Below, piece after piece: positions 17,409-25,167 of a stretch of DNA of 64,000 nucleotides. The stretch covers positions 62,001 to 126,000 of the forward strand of contig JAZRSY010000002.1 in the NCBI GenBank assembly GCA_045651765.1, read 5' to 3'. Position 1 is the first letter of the stretch, and each line of letters begins with the position of its first letter. A model generated the notes under the pieces. It did not search any database, had not been told where the DNA came from, and saw only the letters and a program-made list of their open reading frames with translations. Both the position numbers and the translations under genes were made by a program. This DNA is from SIG565 sp045651765. GTDB lineage: Bacteria; Bacillota; Clostridia; Oscillospirales; Acutalibacteraceae.

Positions 17409-18680
17409 TTAAGCTTTTGTGTTGGCCTTTAGTGCCTTGGCACCAATATCGTTACGGTAATAGGCATTTTCAAAATGAACATTACCAACTATTTCGTATG
17501 CATTTTTAATTGCATCTTGCAAAGTGTCGGCCACGGCGGTGCAACCAAGCACACGACCGCCTGCGGTAACCACCTTGCCGTTATCAAGCGCTGCGCCCGC
17601 AACATAAACATTATTTTTAAAATTATTTGGTATTGTTATTTCATACCCTTTTTCGTAATGCTCGGGGTAACCTTTAGAAGCCATTATAACGCAGCAGGCA
17701 TTGCTGTCGCTAAACTCTACTTTAGTATCTTTAAGTGTGCCAAAGGTTGTAGCCTGCATAACGGTTAATAAATCGGATTTTAAAAGCGGCAAAACAACCT
17801 GGGTTTCGGGGTCGCCAAAGCGGCAGTTATATTCTATAACCTTAGGGCCTTTAGCGGTTAGCATTAAACCAAAATAAAGGCAGCCTTTAAAGGTGCGGTT
17901 TTCGCTGTTCATGGCATTAATTGTGGGTAAGAAAATTGTTTCCATACATTCTTTGGCAACGGCATCGGTATAATAGGGGTTGGGGGCTACTGTGCCCATA
18001 CCGCCTGTGTTAAGACCGGTATCGTTATCGCCTGCACGCTTATGGTCCATAGAAGATACCATAGGCACTACCGTTTCGCCGTCGGTAAAGGCAAGAACTG
18101 ATACTTCAGGGCCGGTTAAAAATTCCTCAATAACAATGCTGTCGCCGCTTGAGCCAAACTGCTTGTCTTGCATAATGGACTTAACTGCCTTTATGGCATC
18201 TTCGCGGGTTTCGGCAATTATTACACCCTTGCCAAGTGCCAAACCATCGGCCTTTATAACGGTTGGAATGGGGGCAGTTTGCAAATATTCTATGGCGCTT
18301 TCGGCGTTTGTAAACACCTCATACTCGGCGGTGGGAATGTTATACTTTTTCATAAGGTTTTTAGAAAAAACCTTGCTGCCTTCAATAATTGCAGCCGCTT
18401 TGTTTGGGCCAAAGCAAGCTATGCCCTTTTGCTCTAGGGCATCCACACAACCAAGCACCAGCGGGTCGTCGGGTGCCACAACGGCGTAATCTATGCCGTT
18501 TTGTGCTGCAAAATCGGCAATTTTTTCAATCTCTTTAGCGCCAATATTTACAAGTGTGGCATCTTCTTGCATACCTGCATTGCCCGGTAGGGCGAAAATT
18601 TCGGTAATATTTTTATTTTCTTTTAATTTTTTTATAATAGCGTGCTCGCGGCCGCCGCTACCTACAACTAATACTTTCAT
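17409..18680 (-). CDS. purD: Phosphoribosylamine--glycine ligase
   Basis: ATP-grasp ligase joining phosphoribosylamine and glycine to give GAR. Its 423 residues show VLVVGSGGREHAI at the start, KADGLALGKGVIIAE, DHKRAGDNDTGLNTGGMG and EYNCRFGDPETQ, all standard. It is the eighth gene of the operon, 17 bases after the AICAR transformylase gene. Confidence 0.98.
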   Translation of the reverse strand: MKVLVVGSGGREHAIIKKLKENKNITEIFALPGNAGMQEDATLVNIGAKEIEKIADFAAQNGIDYAVVAPDDPLVLGCVDALEQKGIACFGPNKAAAIIEGSKVFSKNLMKKYNIPTAEYEVFTNAESAIEYLQTAPIPTVIKADGLALGKGVIIAETREDAIKAVKSIMQDKQFGSSGDSIVIEEFLTGPEVSVLAFTDGETVVPMVSSMDHKRAGDNDTGLNTGGMGTVAPNPYYTDAVAKECMETIFLPTINAMNSENRTFKGCLYFGLMLTAKGPKVIEYNCRFGDPETQVVLPLLKSDLLTVMQATTFGTLKDTKVEFSDSNACCVIMASKGYPEHYEKGYEITIPNNFKNNVYVAGAALDNGKVVTAGGRVLGCTAVADTLQDAIKNAYEIVGNVHFENAYYRNDIGAKALKANTKA

Positions 18681-18697
18681 TAATAAACCCCTTTAAA

Positions 18698-19882
18698 TTA
18701 ATGGTGGAAAAGCCTCATGCCAGTGAATGATAAAGTCATATTATATTTATTGCAACAGTCTATTACGGCATCGTCGCGTATTGAGCCGCCTGGCTCGGCA
18801 ATATATTTAACGCCGCTTTTGTGGGCTCTTTCAATGTTGTCGCTAAACGGGAAGAAGGCATCGGAGCCTAGGGCTACGCCATCTATACCCTGTAAATATT
18901 CTTTAATTTCGGCCTCGGTTAATGGCTCGGGGCGGGTGGTAAAATAGTTTTGCCAAATACCCTCGGCACAAACGTCTTCTTCGTTTTTGTTAATGTAGCC
19001 GTCAATTACATTGTCGCGGTCGGGGCGACGAATGTCGGAACGGAAGGGCAAATTAAGCACCTTTGGATGTTGGCGTAAGAACCAGGTGTCTGCCTTATTT
19101 CCTGCAAGCCTTGTGCAATGTATGCGGGATTGTTGGCCTGCACCAACGCCAATGGCTTGTCCGTCAACTGCATAACAAACCGAGTTGGACTGTGTATATT
19201 TAAGAGTAATTAAAGCAATAATTAAATCCCTTACAGCCGATTCGGGTAAATCTTTGTTGTTGGTTACAATATTGCTTAACAATTCTTTGTTAATTTGGAA
19301 GTTGTTACGACCTTGCTCAAATGTTATGCCGTAAACCTGTTTTTGCTCTATAGCGGCAGGTACATAGTCAGGGTCTATTTTAACTATGTTATAGTTGCCC
19401 TTGCGTTTGCTTTTTAAAATTTCCAAAGCCTCGGGCTCGTAACCGGGGGCAATAACACCATCGGACACTTCACGCTGAATTAATTTGGCCGTTGTAACAT
19501 CGCAAACATCAGAAAGTGCCACCCAGTCGCCGAATGAGCACATACGGTCGGTGCCGCGGGCACGGGCATATGCACAGGCCAAAGGCGAATCGTCAAGACC
19601 TTCAATATCGTCTACAAAGCAGGCTTTTTTTAATGTTTCGCTTAGTGGAATGCCAACAGCGGCCGATGTTGGACTAACGTGTTTAAAAGAGGTTACGGCC
19701 GGTAAACCTAAGGCCTCTTTAAGTTCTTTTACTAATTGCCAACTATTAAAGGCATCTAAAAAGTTGATATAACCTGGTCTGCCGCAAAGAATTTCAATGG
19801 GCAAATCACTTCCGTCGGCCATAAATATTTTTGAGGGTTTTTGGTTGGGGTTGCAACCGTATTTTAGTTCAAACTCTTTCAT
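18698..19882 (-). CDS. AICAR transformylase, stand-alone (PurH C-terminal-domain type)
   Basis: Transfers the formyl group of 10-formyl-THF to AICAR. The 394-residue protein aligns by eye with the transformylase half of PurH: LKYGCNPNQKP at the start, VTSFKHVSPTSAAVG (the Lys-His active-site region), ARGTDRMCSFGDWVALSDV, IGVGAGQQSRIHCTRLAG, LGSDAFFPFSDNIE and EPGGSIRDDAVI. The usual N-terminal IMP cyclohydrolase domain is absent. The next gene upstream encodes an archaeal-type cyclohydrolase that can supply the last step. The two are 13 bases apart. Confidence 0.93.
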   Translation of the reverse strand: MKEFELKYGCNPNQKPSKIFMADGSDLPIEILCGRPGYINFLDAFNSWQLVKELKEALGLPAVTSFKHVSPTSAAVGIPLSETLKKACFVDDIEGLDDSPLACAYARARGTDRMCSFGDWVALSDVCDVTTAKLIQREVSDGVIAPGYEPEALEILKSKRKGNYNIVKIDPDYVPAAIEQKQVYGITFEQGRNNFQINKELLSNIVTNNKDLPESAVRDLIIALITLKYTQSNSVCYAVDGQAIGVGAGQQSRIHCTRLAGNKADTWFLRQHPKVLNLPFRSDIRRPDRDNVIDGYINKNEEDVCAEGIWQNYFTTRPEPLTEAEIKEYLQGIDGVALGSDAFFPFSDNIERAHKSGVKYIAEPGGSIRDDAVIDCCNKYNMTLSFTGMRLFHH

Positions 19883-19895
19883 ATTAACAAACCTC

Positions 19896-20630
19896 TTAAT
19901 TATTTTTATTTATTATAATCTCGGTGGGTTCAGCACCATTAAGCGGAACCTCACGAACAAAAAGTGATACTTTATTTTCATTATTAAGATTTTGCCAAAC
20001 AATATCGGCCAACTCTTTTGCGCTGTTTGGTAACTCGACCTCTTCGGGTTCGCCATAAAATGACGGTATTGGGTTGCCGTCGCACTTATATGTGTGAATA
20101 AAGTGGCCTATGCCGTTTTCAGCATTAAGGTAATTATAGAAAAACCTGCGGCAACTTTCCCCTCTGCCGTTTGCCGATTTTAAAATTGACATTTTATAGG
20201 TAAAATCGTTTTGAGCAAAGTTATAGTTCAAAACGCCCGAAATACGAGGGGTAAAATTGGGGGCATCGGGCTCAAACTCGCGAATTTTACAGGCCTCTTC
20301 AAAGCCGTAATCATGCGCACATTCGTTAATTTTATCGAATATAGTGTTGGTTTGGTCGCCGTTGGTAATAATGTCTATATTACCGCCCTTGGCAGTTAAA
20401 TAAGGGTTGTAGATTATTAAACTTGGGTCAGAAAGTTTGCTTTCGTCAAAAGCCTTGGTGCGCATACCGCCATCGAATCGTTCGAAAATGCGGTTGCGGC
20501 TGTTTTCACTGCGACCCATTATAAAATAGGCTATAAGCGCCTTTTGGCCATCGGCCGATTTTCCTATTACTATGCCCCTGCCCGGGTATGTATTGTTGCT
20601 TAAAAGTTCTTTTAAATCATATAAAGCCAT
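19896..20630 (-). CDS. IMP cyclohydrolase, PurO-like
   Basis: A 244-residue protein of the archaeal-type IMP cyclohydrolase family (PurO, Ntn-fold), which closes FAICAR to IMP. It shows the family pattern NTYPGRGIVIG near the start, AYFIMGRSENSRNR, NGDQTNTIFD, an FTPRISGVL segment and CRRFFYNY. It is unrelated to the MGS-like cyclohydrolase domain of bacterial PurH, so here the bifunctional enzyme is replaced by two genes. It sits between purN and the transformylase gene, which supports the assignment. Catalysis itself is inferred from family and context. Confidence 0.85.
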   Translation of the reverse strand: MALYDLKELLSNNTYPGRGIVIGKSADGQKALIAYFIMGRSENSRNRIFERFDGGMRTKAFDESKLSDPSLIIYNPYLTAKGGNIDIITNGDQTNTIFDKINECAHDYGFEEACKIREFEPDAPNFTPRISGVLNYNFAQNDFTYKMSILKSANGRGESCRRFFYNYLNAENGIGHFIHTYKCDGNPIPSFYGEPEEVELPNSAKELADIVWQNLNNENKVSLFVREVPLNGAEPTEIIINKNN

Positions 20631-20642
20631 TTTATTACCTCT

Positions 20643-21242
20643 TTATTTTAGTTCACTGCAAACCTTTTCAAGCGCCAAAGGCAAAATAATCCATTCGGCC
20701 TGTTGCATTACACGTTTTTGTAGAGTTTCGGGGGTATCGTTTTCCAAAACCTCTACTGCTTTTTGCATTATTATCTCGCCGTCGTCGGCAATTTCGTTAA
20801 CAAAATGCACCGTAGCGCCCGTTACCTTAACGCCTTTTTTGAGGGCAGCCTCATGCACCTTTAGACCATAAAAGCCCTCGCCACAAAAGGACGGTATTAA
20901 CGACGGGTGAACATTTATTATTCTTTTTTCGTAAAGCTTGGTAAATTTTTCACTTAAAATTACCATAAAGCCGGCTAAAACTATAAAATCAATGTTATTT
21001 TGGTTTAAAAGCGAAATTATTTTTTCTTCCATGGCAAGTTTGCTGCCACACTCTTCTTTGGAAACAACTGCGGTTTTAATGCCGGCGTTTTGCGCCCTTG
21101 TGAGAGCGTAAGCATCGGCCTTGTTGGAAACAACAAGTTTAATTTGCCCACTTTTTATAATTCCGTTATTTTGGGCATCAATAAGGGCCTGCAAATTAGT
21201 GCCCCCGCCCGAAACCAAAACGGCTATATTTGCCTTGCTCAT
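20643..21242 (-). CDS. purN: Phosphoribosylglycinamide formyltransferase
   Basis: Transfers formyl from 10-formyl-THF to GAR. The 199-residue protein has VLVSGGGTNLQALIDA, NVHPSLIPSFCGEGFYGLKVHEAAL (catalytic Asn/His loop) and GATVHFVNEIADDGEII (catalytic Asp). Its ATG overlaps the purM stop in an ATGA junction (21239-21242), indicating translational coupling. Confidence 0.97.
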   Translation of the reverse strand: MSKANIAVLVSGGGTNLQALIDAQNNGIIKSGQIKLVVSNKADAYALTRAQNAGIKTAVVSKEECGSKLAMEEKIISLLNQNNIDFIVLAGFMVILSEKFTKLYEKRIINVHPSLIPSFCGEGFYGLKVHEAALKKGVKVTGATVHFVNEIADDGEIIMQKAVEVLENDTPETLQKRVMQQAEWIILPLALEKVCSELK

Positions 21243-22279
21243 AAAATTATTTTATCCTCCGACTCAACAATTTCGCCAATAATATAGGCGTCTTCGCCGT
21301 TCTGTTTTAAAATCTCTAATGAGCGCTCGGCATCTTTAGCGGGAACAACAATGCTCATACCAACGCCCATATTAAAGGTGTTGTACATATCGTGCTCGCT
21401 TATATTACCGCGTTTTGCCAAAAGTTCAAAAATCGGTAAAACCTTTATGGCTGATTTATCAATTTTAGCGCCAAGGCCGTCGGGTATGCTGCGCGGAATA
21501 TTTTCGTAAAATCCGCCGCCTGTAATGTGTGAAATACCCTTAACCTTAACCTGCTCTAACAAGGCTAAGACCGATTTAACATAAAGTTTGGTTGGAGTAA
21601 GCAGAGTTTCGCCAATGCTTTTGCCGCCAAGTTCAGCCACAGGTGAAGTAATGTCGCTGTTTTCAACATCGAACACCTTGCGCACAAGTGAAAAACCATT
21701 GGAATGAACACCACTTGAAGCCAAAGCGATAACAACATCGCCTGCTTGCATGGTTTTATTGTCGATAATTTTGGATTTATCTACAATACCTGTGCAGTAG
21801 CCGGCTAAATCATAGTCATCCTCGGGCATAAGGCCTGGGTGTTCGGCGGTTTCGCCACCAATTAAGGCACAACCCGACTGTACACAGCCTTCGGCCACGC
21901 CTGCAACTATTTCGGCAATTTTTTCGGGAATGTTTTTGCCACAGGCAATGTAATCCAAAAAGAATAACGGTTTTGCGCCGCAGCAAATAATGTCGTTAGC
22001 ACACATGGCAACGCAATCTATGCCGATAGTATCGTGCTTATCAAGCAGCATTGCTAATTTAATTTTGGTGCCAACGCCATCTGTTCCGGCAACCAAAACA
22101 GGCTCGGTTATGCCTGCAAGGTTTAAACCAAAGCAACCGCCAAAGCCACCAACATCGTCAAGGCAACCTTCATTTTTAGTGCGGTTAATGTGTTTTTTCA
22201 TCAGCTCAACGGCCTTGTAGCCGGCAGTAATATCCACACCGGCGGCGGCGTATGAATCGGATTTAGATTTTATACTCAT
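21239..22279 (-). CDS. purM: Phosphoribosylformylglycinamidine cyclo-ligase
   Basis: AIR synthetase. From the preferred ATG (MSIKSKSDSYAAAGVDI) it has 346 residues, the usual length, with GVDITAGYKAVELMK, GTDGVGTKIKLA, MCANDIICCGAKPLFFLDYIA and ITGGGFYENIPRS. The frame is open a further 12 codons upstream but those overlap purF and add no family sequence. It overlaps purN by four bases. Confidence 0.97.
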   Translation of the reverse strand: MSIKSKSDSYAAAGVDITAGYKAVELMKKHINRTKNEGCLDDVGGFGGCFGLNLAGITEPVLVAGTDGVGTKIKLAMLLDKHDTIGIDCVAMCANDIICCGAKPLFFLDYIACGKNIPEKIAEIVAGVAEGCVQSGCALIGGETAEHPGLMPEDDYDLAGYCTGIVDKSKIIDNKTMQAGDVVIALASSGVHSNGFSLVRKVFDVENSDITSPVAELGGKSIGETLLTPTKLYVKSVLALLEQVKVKGISHITGGGFYENIPRSIPDGLGAKIDKSAIKVLPIFELLAKRGNISEHDMYNTFNMGVGMSIVVPAKDAERSLEILKQNGEDAYIIGEIVESEDKIIL

Positions 22280-22284
22280 TTTAA

Positions 22285-23706
22285 TTATTCCTTTCCGTTC
22301 CAGCAATATGTGCAAAGGTCTTCGGGGTTTAGGCCAATTGCCTTAATAACACCCTCTAAAGACTGAAATTCAAGTGAAGCAAAACCTAATTTTTCGCAAA
22401 TTGTTTTTCTTAAATTTTTGCCCCTTTCGGTTGAAGCATCGCTATATTCTTCAATATAGTTCATTCCTTCTTCACCCTCAAGTTCTAAAATAATGCGGCG
22501 TGCAATAAGTTCTAAATCGCTGGTGGCGCGTGTGAAATTTAAATATTTGCAGCCATACATTATGGGTGGGCAGGCCGAACGCATATGTACCTTTTTGGCA
22601 CCGTTATCATAAAGAAAATCTACCGTTTCTTTAAGTTGGGTGCCACGAACAATGGAATCGTCCACAAAAAGTAATTCTTTATTTTCGATTAATTCGCGCA
22701 CGGGAATCTGCTTCATTTTAGCAACCTTTTGGCGTTCTTTTTGGTGGGTTGGTGTAAAGCTGCGCGCCCAAGTGGGTGTGTATTTTATAAAGGCCCTTGC
22801 AAAAGGCACACCGCTTTCATTAGCGTAGCCTATTGCGTGTGGTGTGCCCGAATCCGGCACGCCCACAATATAATCGAGCCCCTGTTTTATGTTTAGTTGG
22901 TTGTCGTTTTCGGCCAATATTTTACCGTTTTTGTAACGCATTACCTCAACATTAACACCTTCGTAGGTAGAGGTTGGGTAGCCGTAATAACTCCATAAAA
23001 ACGAGCAAACCTTTTTTCTGTTGCCCGGTTTTTTAAGCTGTGTTATTTTTTCGGGTTCTAATTTAACAATTTCGCCCGGACCTAACTCGCGCACTTCGGT
23101 ATAGCCTAATTTTTTATAGGCAAAGCTTTCAAACGAAACGCAATGTCCGTTTTCGTTTTTGCCAATGCTTACGGGTATACGGCCCAACTTATCGCGGGCG
23201 GCAATAAGGGTGCCATCGCTGTTTAATATTAAAATTGAGGCGGTGCCTTCAATTGCGTTTTGGGCAAACTCTATGCCCTCTAAAAAGCTTTCTTTTTGGC
23301 CAATAAGTGCAGCTACTAACTCGGTAGCGTTTATAAGGCCGCTTGTCATGGCATTTAGGTGGCCGCCCTTGGCCAAATATTTTTCAATCAACTCTTTAGC
23401 GTTGTTGATTAAACCCGTAATACAAATGGCATAGGTGCCAATGTTTGAATGTATTAACAAAGGCTGAGGGTCATAATCACTTATGCAGCCTATGGCCGAG
23501 GTACCCTGCATTTCTTCGAAAACGTTTTCAAACTTGGTTCTAAAGGGTGAATTTTGAATATTATGAATTTCGCGCTGGAGGCCAATTTTGGCATCGTACG
23601 CTGCCATACCGCCCCTGCGTGTGCCTAAATGCGAATGATAGTCGGTGCCAAAGAAAACATCTGAAATAGCATCTTCGGTGCTAACTACTCCAAAAAAACC
23701 GCCCAT
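22285..23706 (-). CDS. purF: Amidophosphoribosyltransferase-like protein with a degenerate glutaminase domain
   Basis: First committed step, PRPP to phosphoribosylamine. In 473 residues the C-terminal PRTase half is complete, with the PRPP loop LLFVDDSIVRGTQ (about residue 355) and the cysteines of a Bacillus-type 4Fe-4S cluster (near 232 and 380, plus C465 and C468 in CTYCWNGKE). The N-terminal Ntn glutaminase half begins MGGFFGVV, so the essential Cys1 is glycine. RGQDSAG reads RRGGMAA, the HNG oxyanion motif reads TGL, and the SDTE substrate motif is NATE. A clear ribosome site (AAGGAG) fixes this start. It probably uses free ammonia or a partner glutaminase. Confidence 0.88.
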   Translation of the reverse strand: MGGFFGVVSTEDAISDVFFGTDYHSHLGTRRGGMAAYDAKIGLQREIHNIQNSPFRTKFENVFEEMQGTSAIGCISDYDPQPLLIHSNIGTYAICITGLINNAKELIEKYLAKGGHLNAMTSGLINATELVAALIGQKESFLEGIEFAQNAIEGTASILILNSDGTLIAARDKLGRIPVSIGKNENGHCVSFESFAYKKLGYTEVRELGPGEIVKLEPEKITQLKKPGNRKKVCSFLWSYYGYPTSTYEGVNVEVMRYKNGKILAENDNQLNIKQGLDYIVGVPDSGTPHAIGYANESGVPFARAFIKYTPTWARSFTPTHQKERQKVAKMKQIPVRELIENKELLFVDDSIVRGTQLKETVDFLYDNGAKKVHMRSACPPIMYGCKYLNFTRATSDLELIARRIILELEGEEGMNYIEEYSDASTERGKNLRKTICEKLGFASLEFQSLEGVIKAIGLNPEDLCTYCWNGKE

Positions 23707-23724
23707 TGTTTACTCCTTTTTATT

Positions 23725-24411
23725 TTATGCAAAGAAAAGTTCTGAAAGTGTCATTGGGTCTATATATTCGCCGTTTTTGTAAACGCGCATATTGCCCGAT
23801 GCAATTTCGTCTATAAGCATTACACTGCCATCTTTATCGTAGCCGAATTCAAATTTAATGTCGTAAAGGTCAAGACCCTTTTCCTTTAAATCGTCGGCAA
23901 CAATTTTTGTGATTTTTTGGGTCATATCTTTAATATCGTCGTATTGTTTTGCTGTCATAACACCTAAATCTACAAGGCCGTCTTTGGTAACCAGCGGGTC
24001 GCCCTTTTCGTCATTTTTAAAGGTAGTTTCAACATAAGCTGGTAAATCGGCGCCTTCGGCAATATAATCGCTGTAACGACGGAAGAAGCTGCCAACTGCT
24101 TTATAGCGGCAAATAACCTCTAAACCTTTGCCAAAAACTTTAGCGGCCAAAACTTCCATTGTGGTGTCTTGGAGGTTAGCGTTTACATAGTGTGTTTTAA
24201 TGCCGGCAGCATTAATTTTTTCAAAAAAGTAAATAGACATCCTTAGGTTAACATCGCCAACGCCATCTATTGTTAGACCAACCGAATTTTCGCCCGGGTC
24301 AAACACGCCGTCTTTACCGGTGCAATCATCTTTAAATTTTAGCAAACAGTTGCCGTTTTCAAGTGCGAAAACATCTTTGGTTTTTCCTGTGTAAATTAAT
24401 TTCTTTTCCAT
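23725..24411 (-). CDS. purC: Phosphoribosylaminoimidazole-succinocarboxamide synthase
   Basis: SAICAR synthetase, joining CAIR and aspartate. The 228-residue protein has YTGKTKDVFALENG at the start (ATP-binding SAICAR motif), LEVICRYKAVGSFFRRY, and DIKFEFGYDKDGSVMLIDEIASGNMRVY. It is second in the operon, 18 bases after purE. The adenylosuccinate lyase gene purB needed for the next step is not in this window. Confidence 0.97.
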   Translation of the reverse strand: MEKKLIYTGKTKDVFALENGNCLLKFKDDCTGKDGVFDPGENSVGLTIDGVGDVNLRMSIYFFEKINAAGIKTHYVNANLQDTTMEVLAAKVFGKGLEVICRYKAVGSFFRRYSDYIAEGADLPAYVETTFKNDEKGDPLVTKDGLVDLGVMTAKQYDDIKDMTQKITKIVADDLKEKGLDLYDIKFEFGYDKDGSVMLIDEIASGNMRVYKNGEYIDPMTLSELFFA

Positions 24412-24429
24412 TGTTTTTACCCCTTTATA

Positions 24430-24927
24430 TTAAATATTTTTTAAAGCTTCTTTTACGGTTGCATCTTTTTTAAGAACAACCTGGGCATCGGCCACACGCT
24501 TGGCATCTAACCTATCTGCCAAAGATGAATCCGACACGGCTAAAATTTGAATTGCCAAAAGTGCAGCATTGGCGGCACCGTTTATGGCAACAGTAGCCAC
24601 CGGTATGCCGGTTGGCATTTGCACGGTAGAAAGCAAGGCATCTAAACCGTCGACCATGCCGCCCTTGCAAGGGATTCCGATAACGGGCAGGGTTGTGTTG
24701 GCCGCAATGGCGCCCGCTAAGTGAGCTGCCATGCCGGCTGCCGCTATTATAGCGCCAAAGCCGTTCTGCCTTGCGTTAACGGCAAAATCGCGCGCCTCTA
24801 TGGGTGTGCGGTGCGCCGAATAAATGTGAATTTCATAAGGAACTTCAAATTCTTCCAACATATTTGTAGCTTTTTTTACAATTGGTAAATCGCTGTCGCT
24901 ACCCATTATTATTGCTACTTTTTTCAT
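24430..24927 (-). CDS. purE: 5-(carboxyamino)imidazole ribonucleotide mutase / AIR carboxylase
   Basis: First gene of the purine operon. The 165-residue protein has IIMGSDSDLPIVKKA, YSAHRTPIEARDFA, AGMAAHLAGAIAANTTLPVIGIP and DALLSTVQMPTGIPVATVAING, the standard PurE core. No purK lies in the operon, so the enzyme may act directly as an AIR carboxylase, or purK is elsewhere; sequence alone does not settle it here. AAGGAGGGG precedes the ATG, just after the riboswitch terminator T-run. Confidence 0.95.
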   Translation of the reverse strand: MKKVAIIMGSDSDLPIVKKATNMLEEFEVPYEIHIYSAHRTPIEARDFAVNARQNGFGAIIAAAGMAAHLAGAIAANTTLPVIGIPCKGGMVDGLDALLSTVQMPTGIPVATVAINGAANAALLAIQILAVSDSSLADRLDAKRVADAQVVLKKDATVKEALKNI

Positions 24928-24950
24928 AAATTACCCCTCCTTAAAAACAA

Positions 24951-25087
24951 AAAGGCGCACTTGACTAGAGTTTAGTCAAATGCGCCCAGACGGTCGGCAA
25001 AAAATGCAGAAAACTGCACGGCGTTATTTACTTCTTTGTGGTTAATTCCACTGGTTTCCGTCAGTCGTAAAAAACGCTTTTAACTAC
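24951..25087 (-). ncRNA. ZTP riboswitch (pfl motif) with intrinsic terminator
   Basis: The minus-strand leader of purE carries the pfl/ZTP aptamer: ACGACTGACGGAAACC, then GTGGAATTAACCACAAAGAAGT (25031-25068), and the conserved pseudoknot element GCCGACCGTCTGGGC (24984-24998). The last bases, GGGCGC, are shared with the left arm of a terminator, GGCGCATTTGACTA / TAGTCAAGTGCGCC (24954-24986), followed by a T-run. Known ZTP switches turn expression on when ZTP/ZMP builds up, which signals too little 10-formyl-THF. That fits control of an operon ending in glyA and fhs. Confidence 0.92.
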
Positions 25088-25093
25088 CCGTTC

Positions 25094-25123
25094 ATTATAC
25101 CACAAAAAGCACAATTTAGTCAA
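25094..25123 (-). promoter_or_regulatory. Promoter of the purine operon
   Basis: Minus-strand -35 TTGACT (25118-25123) and -10 TATAAT (25094-25099) with an 18-base spacer; transcription should begin at the first bases of the ZTP aptamer. I see no terminator between pyrB and this promoter, so pyr read-through would also meet the riboswitch terminator. Confidence 0.8.
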
Positions 25124-25167
25124 GAAAAAGAGTGTAGAAAATATGGGTAAAATTAAAATAATTTTGG

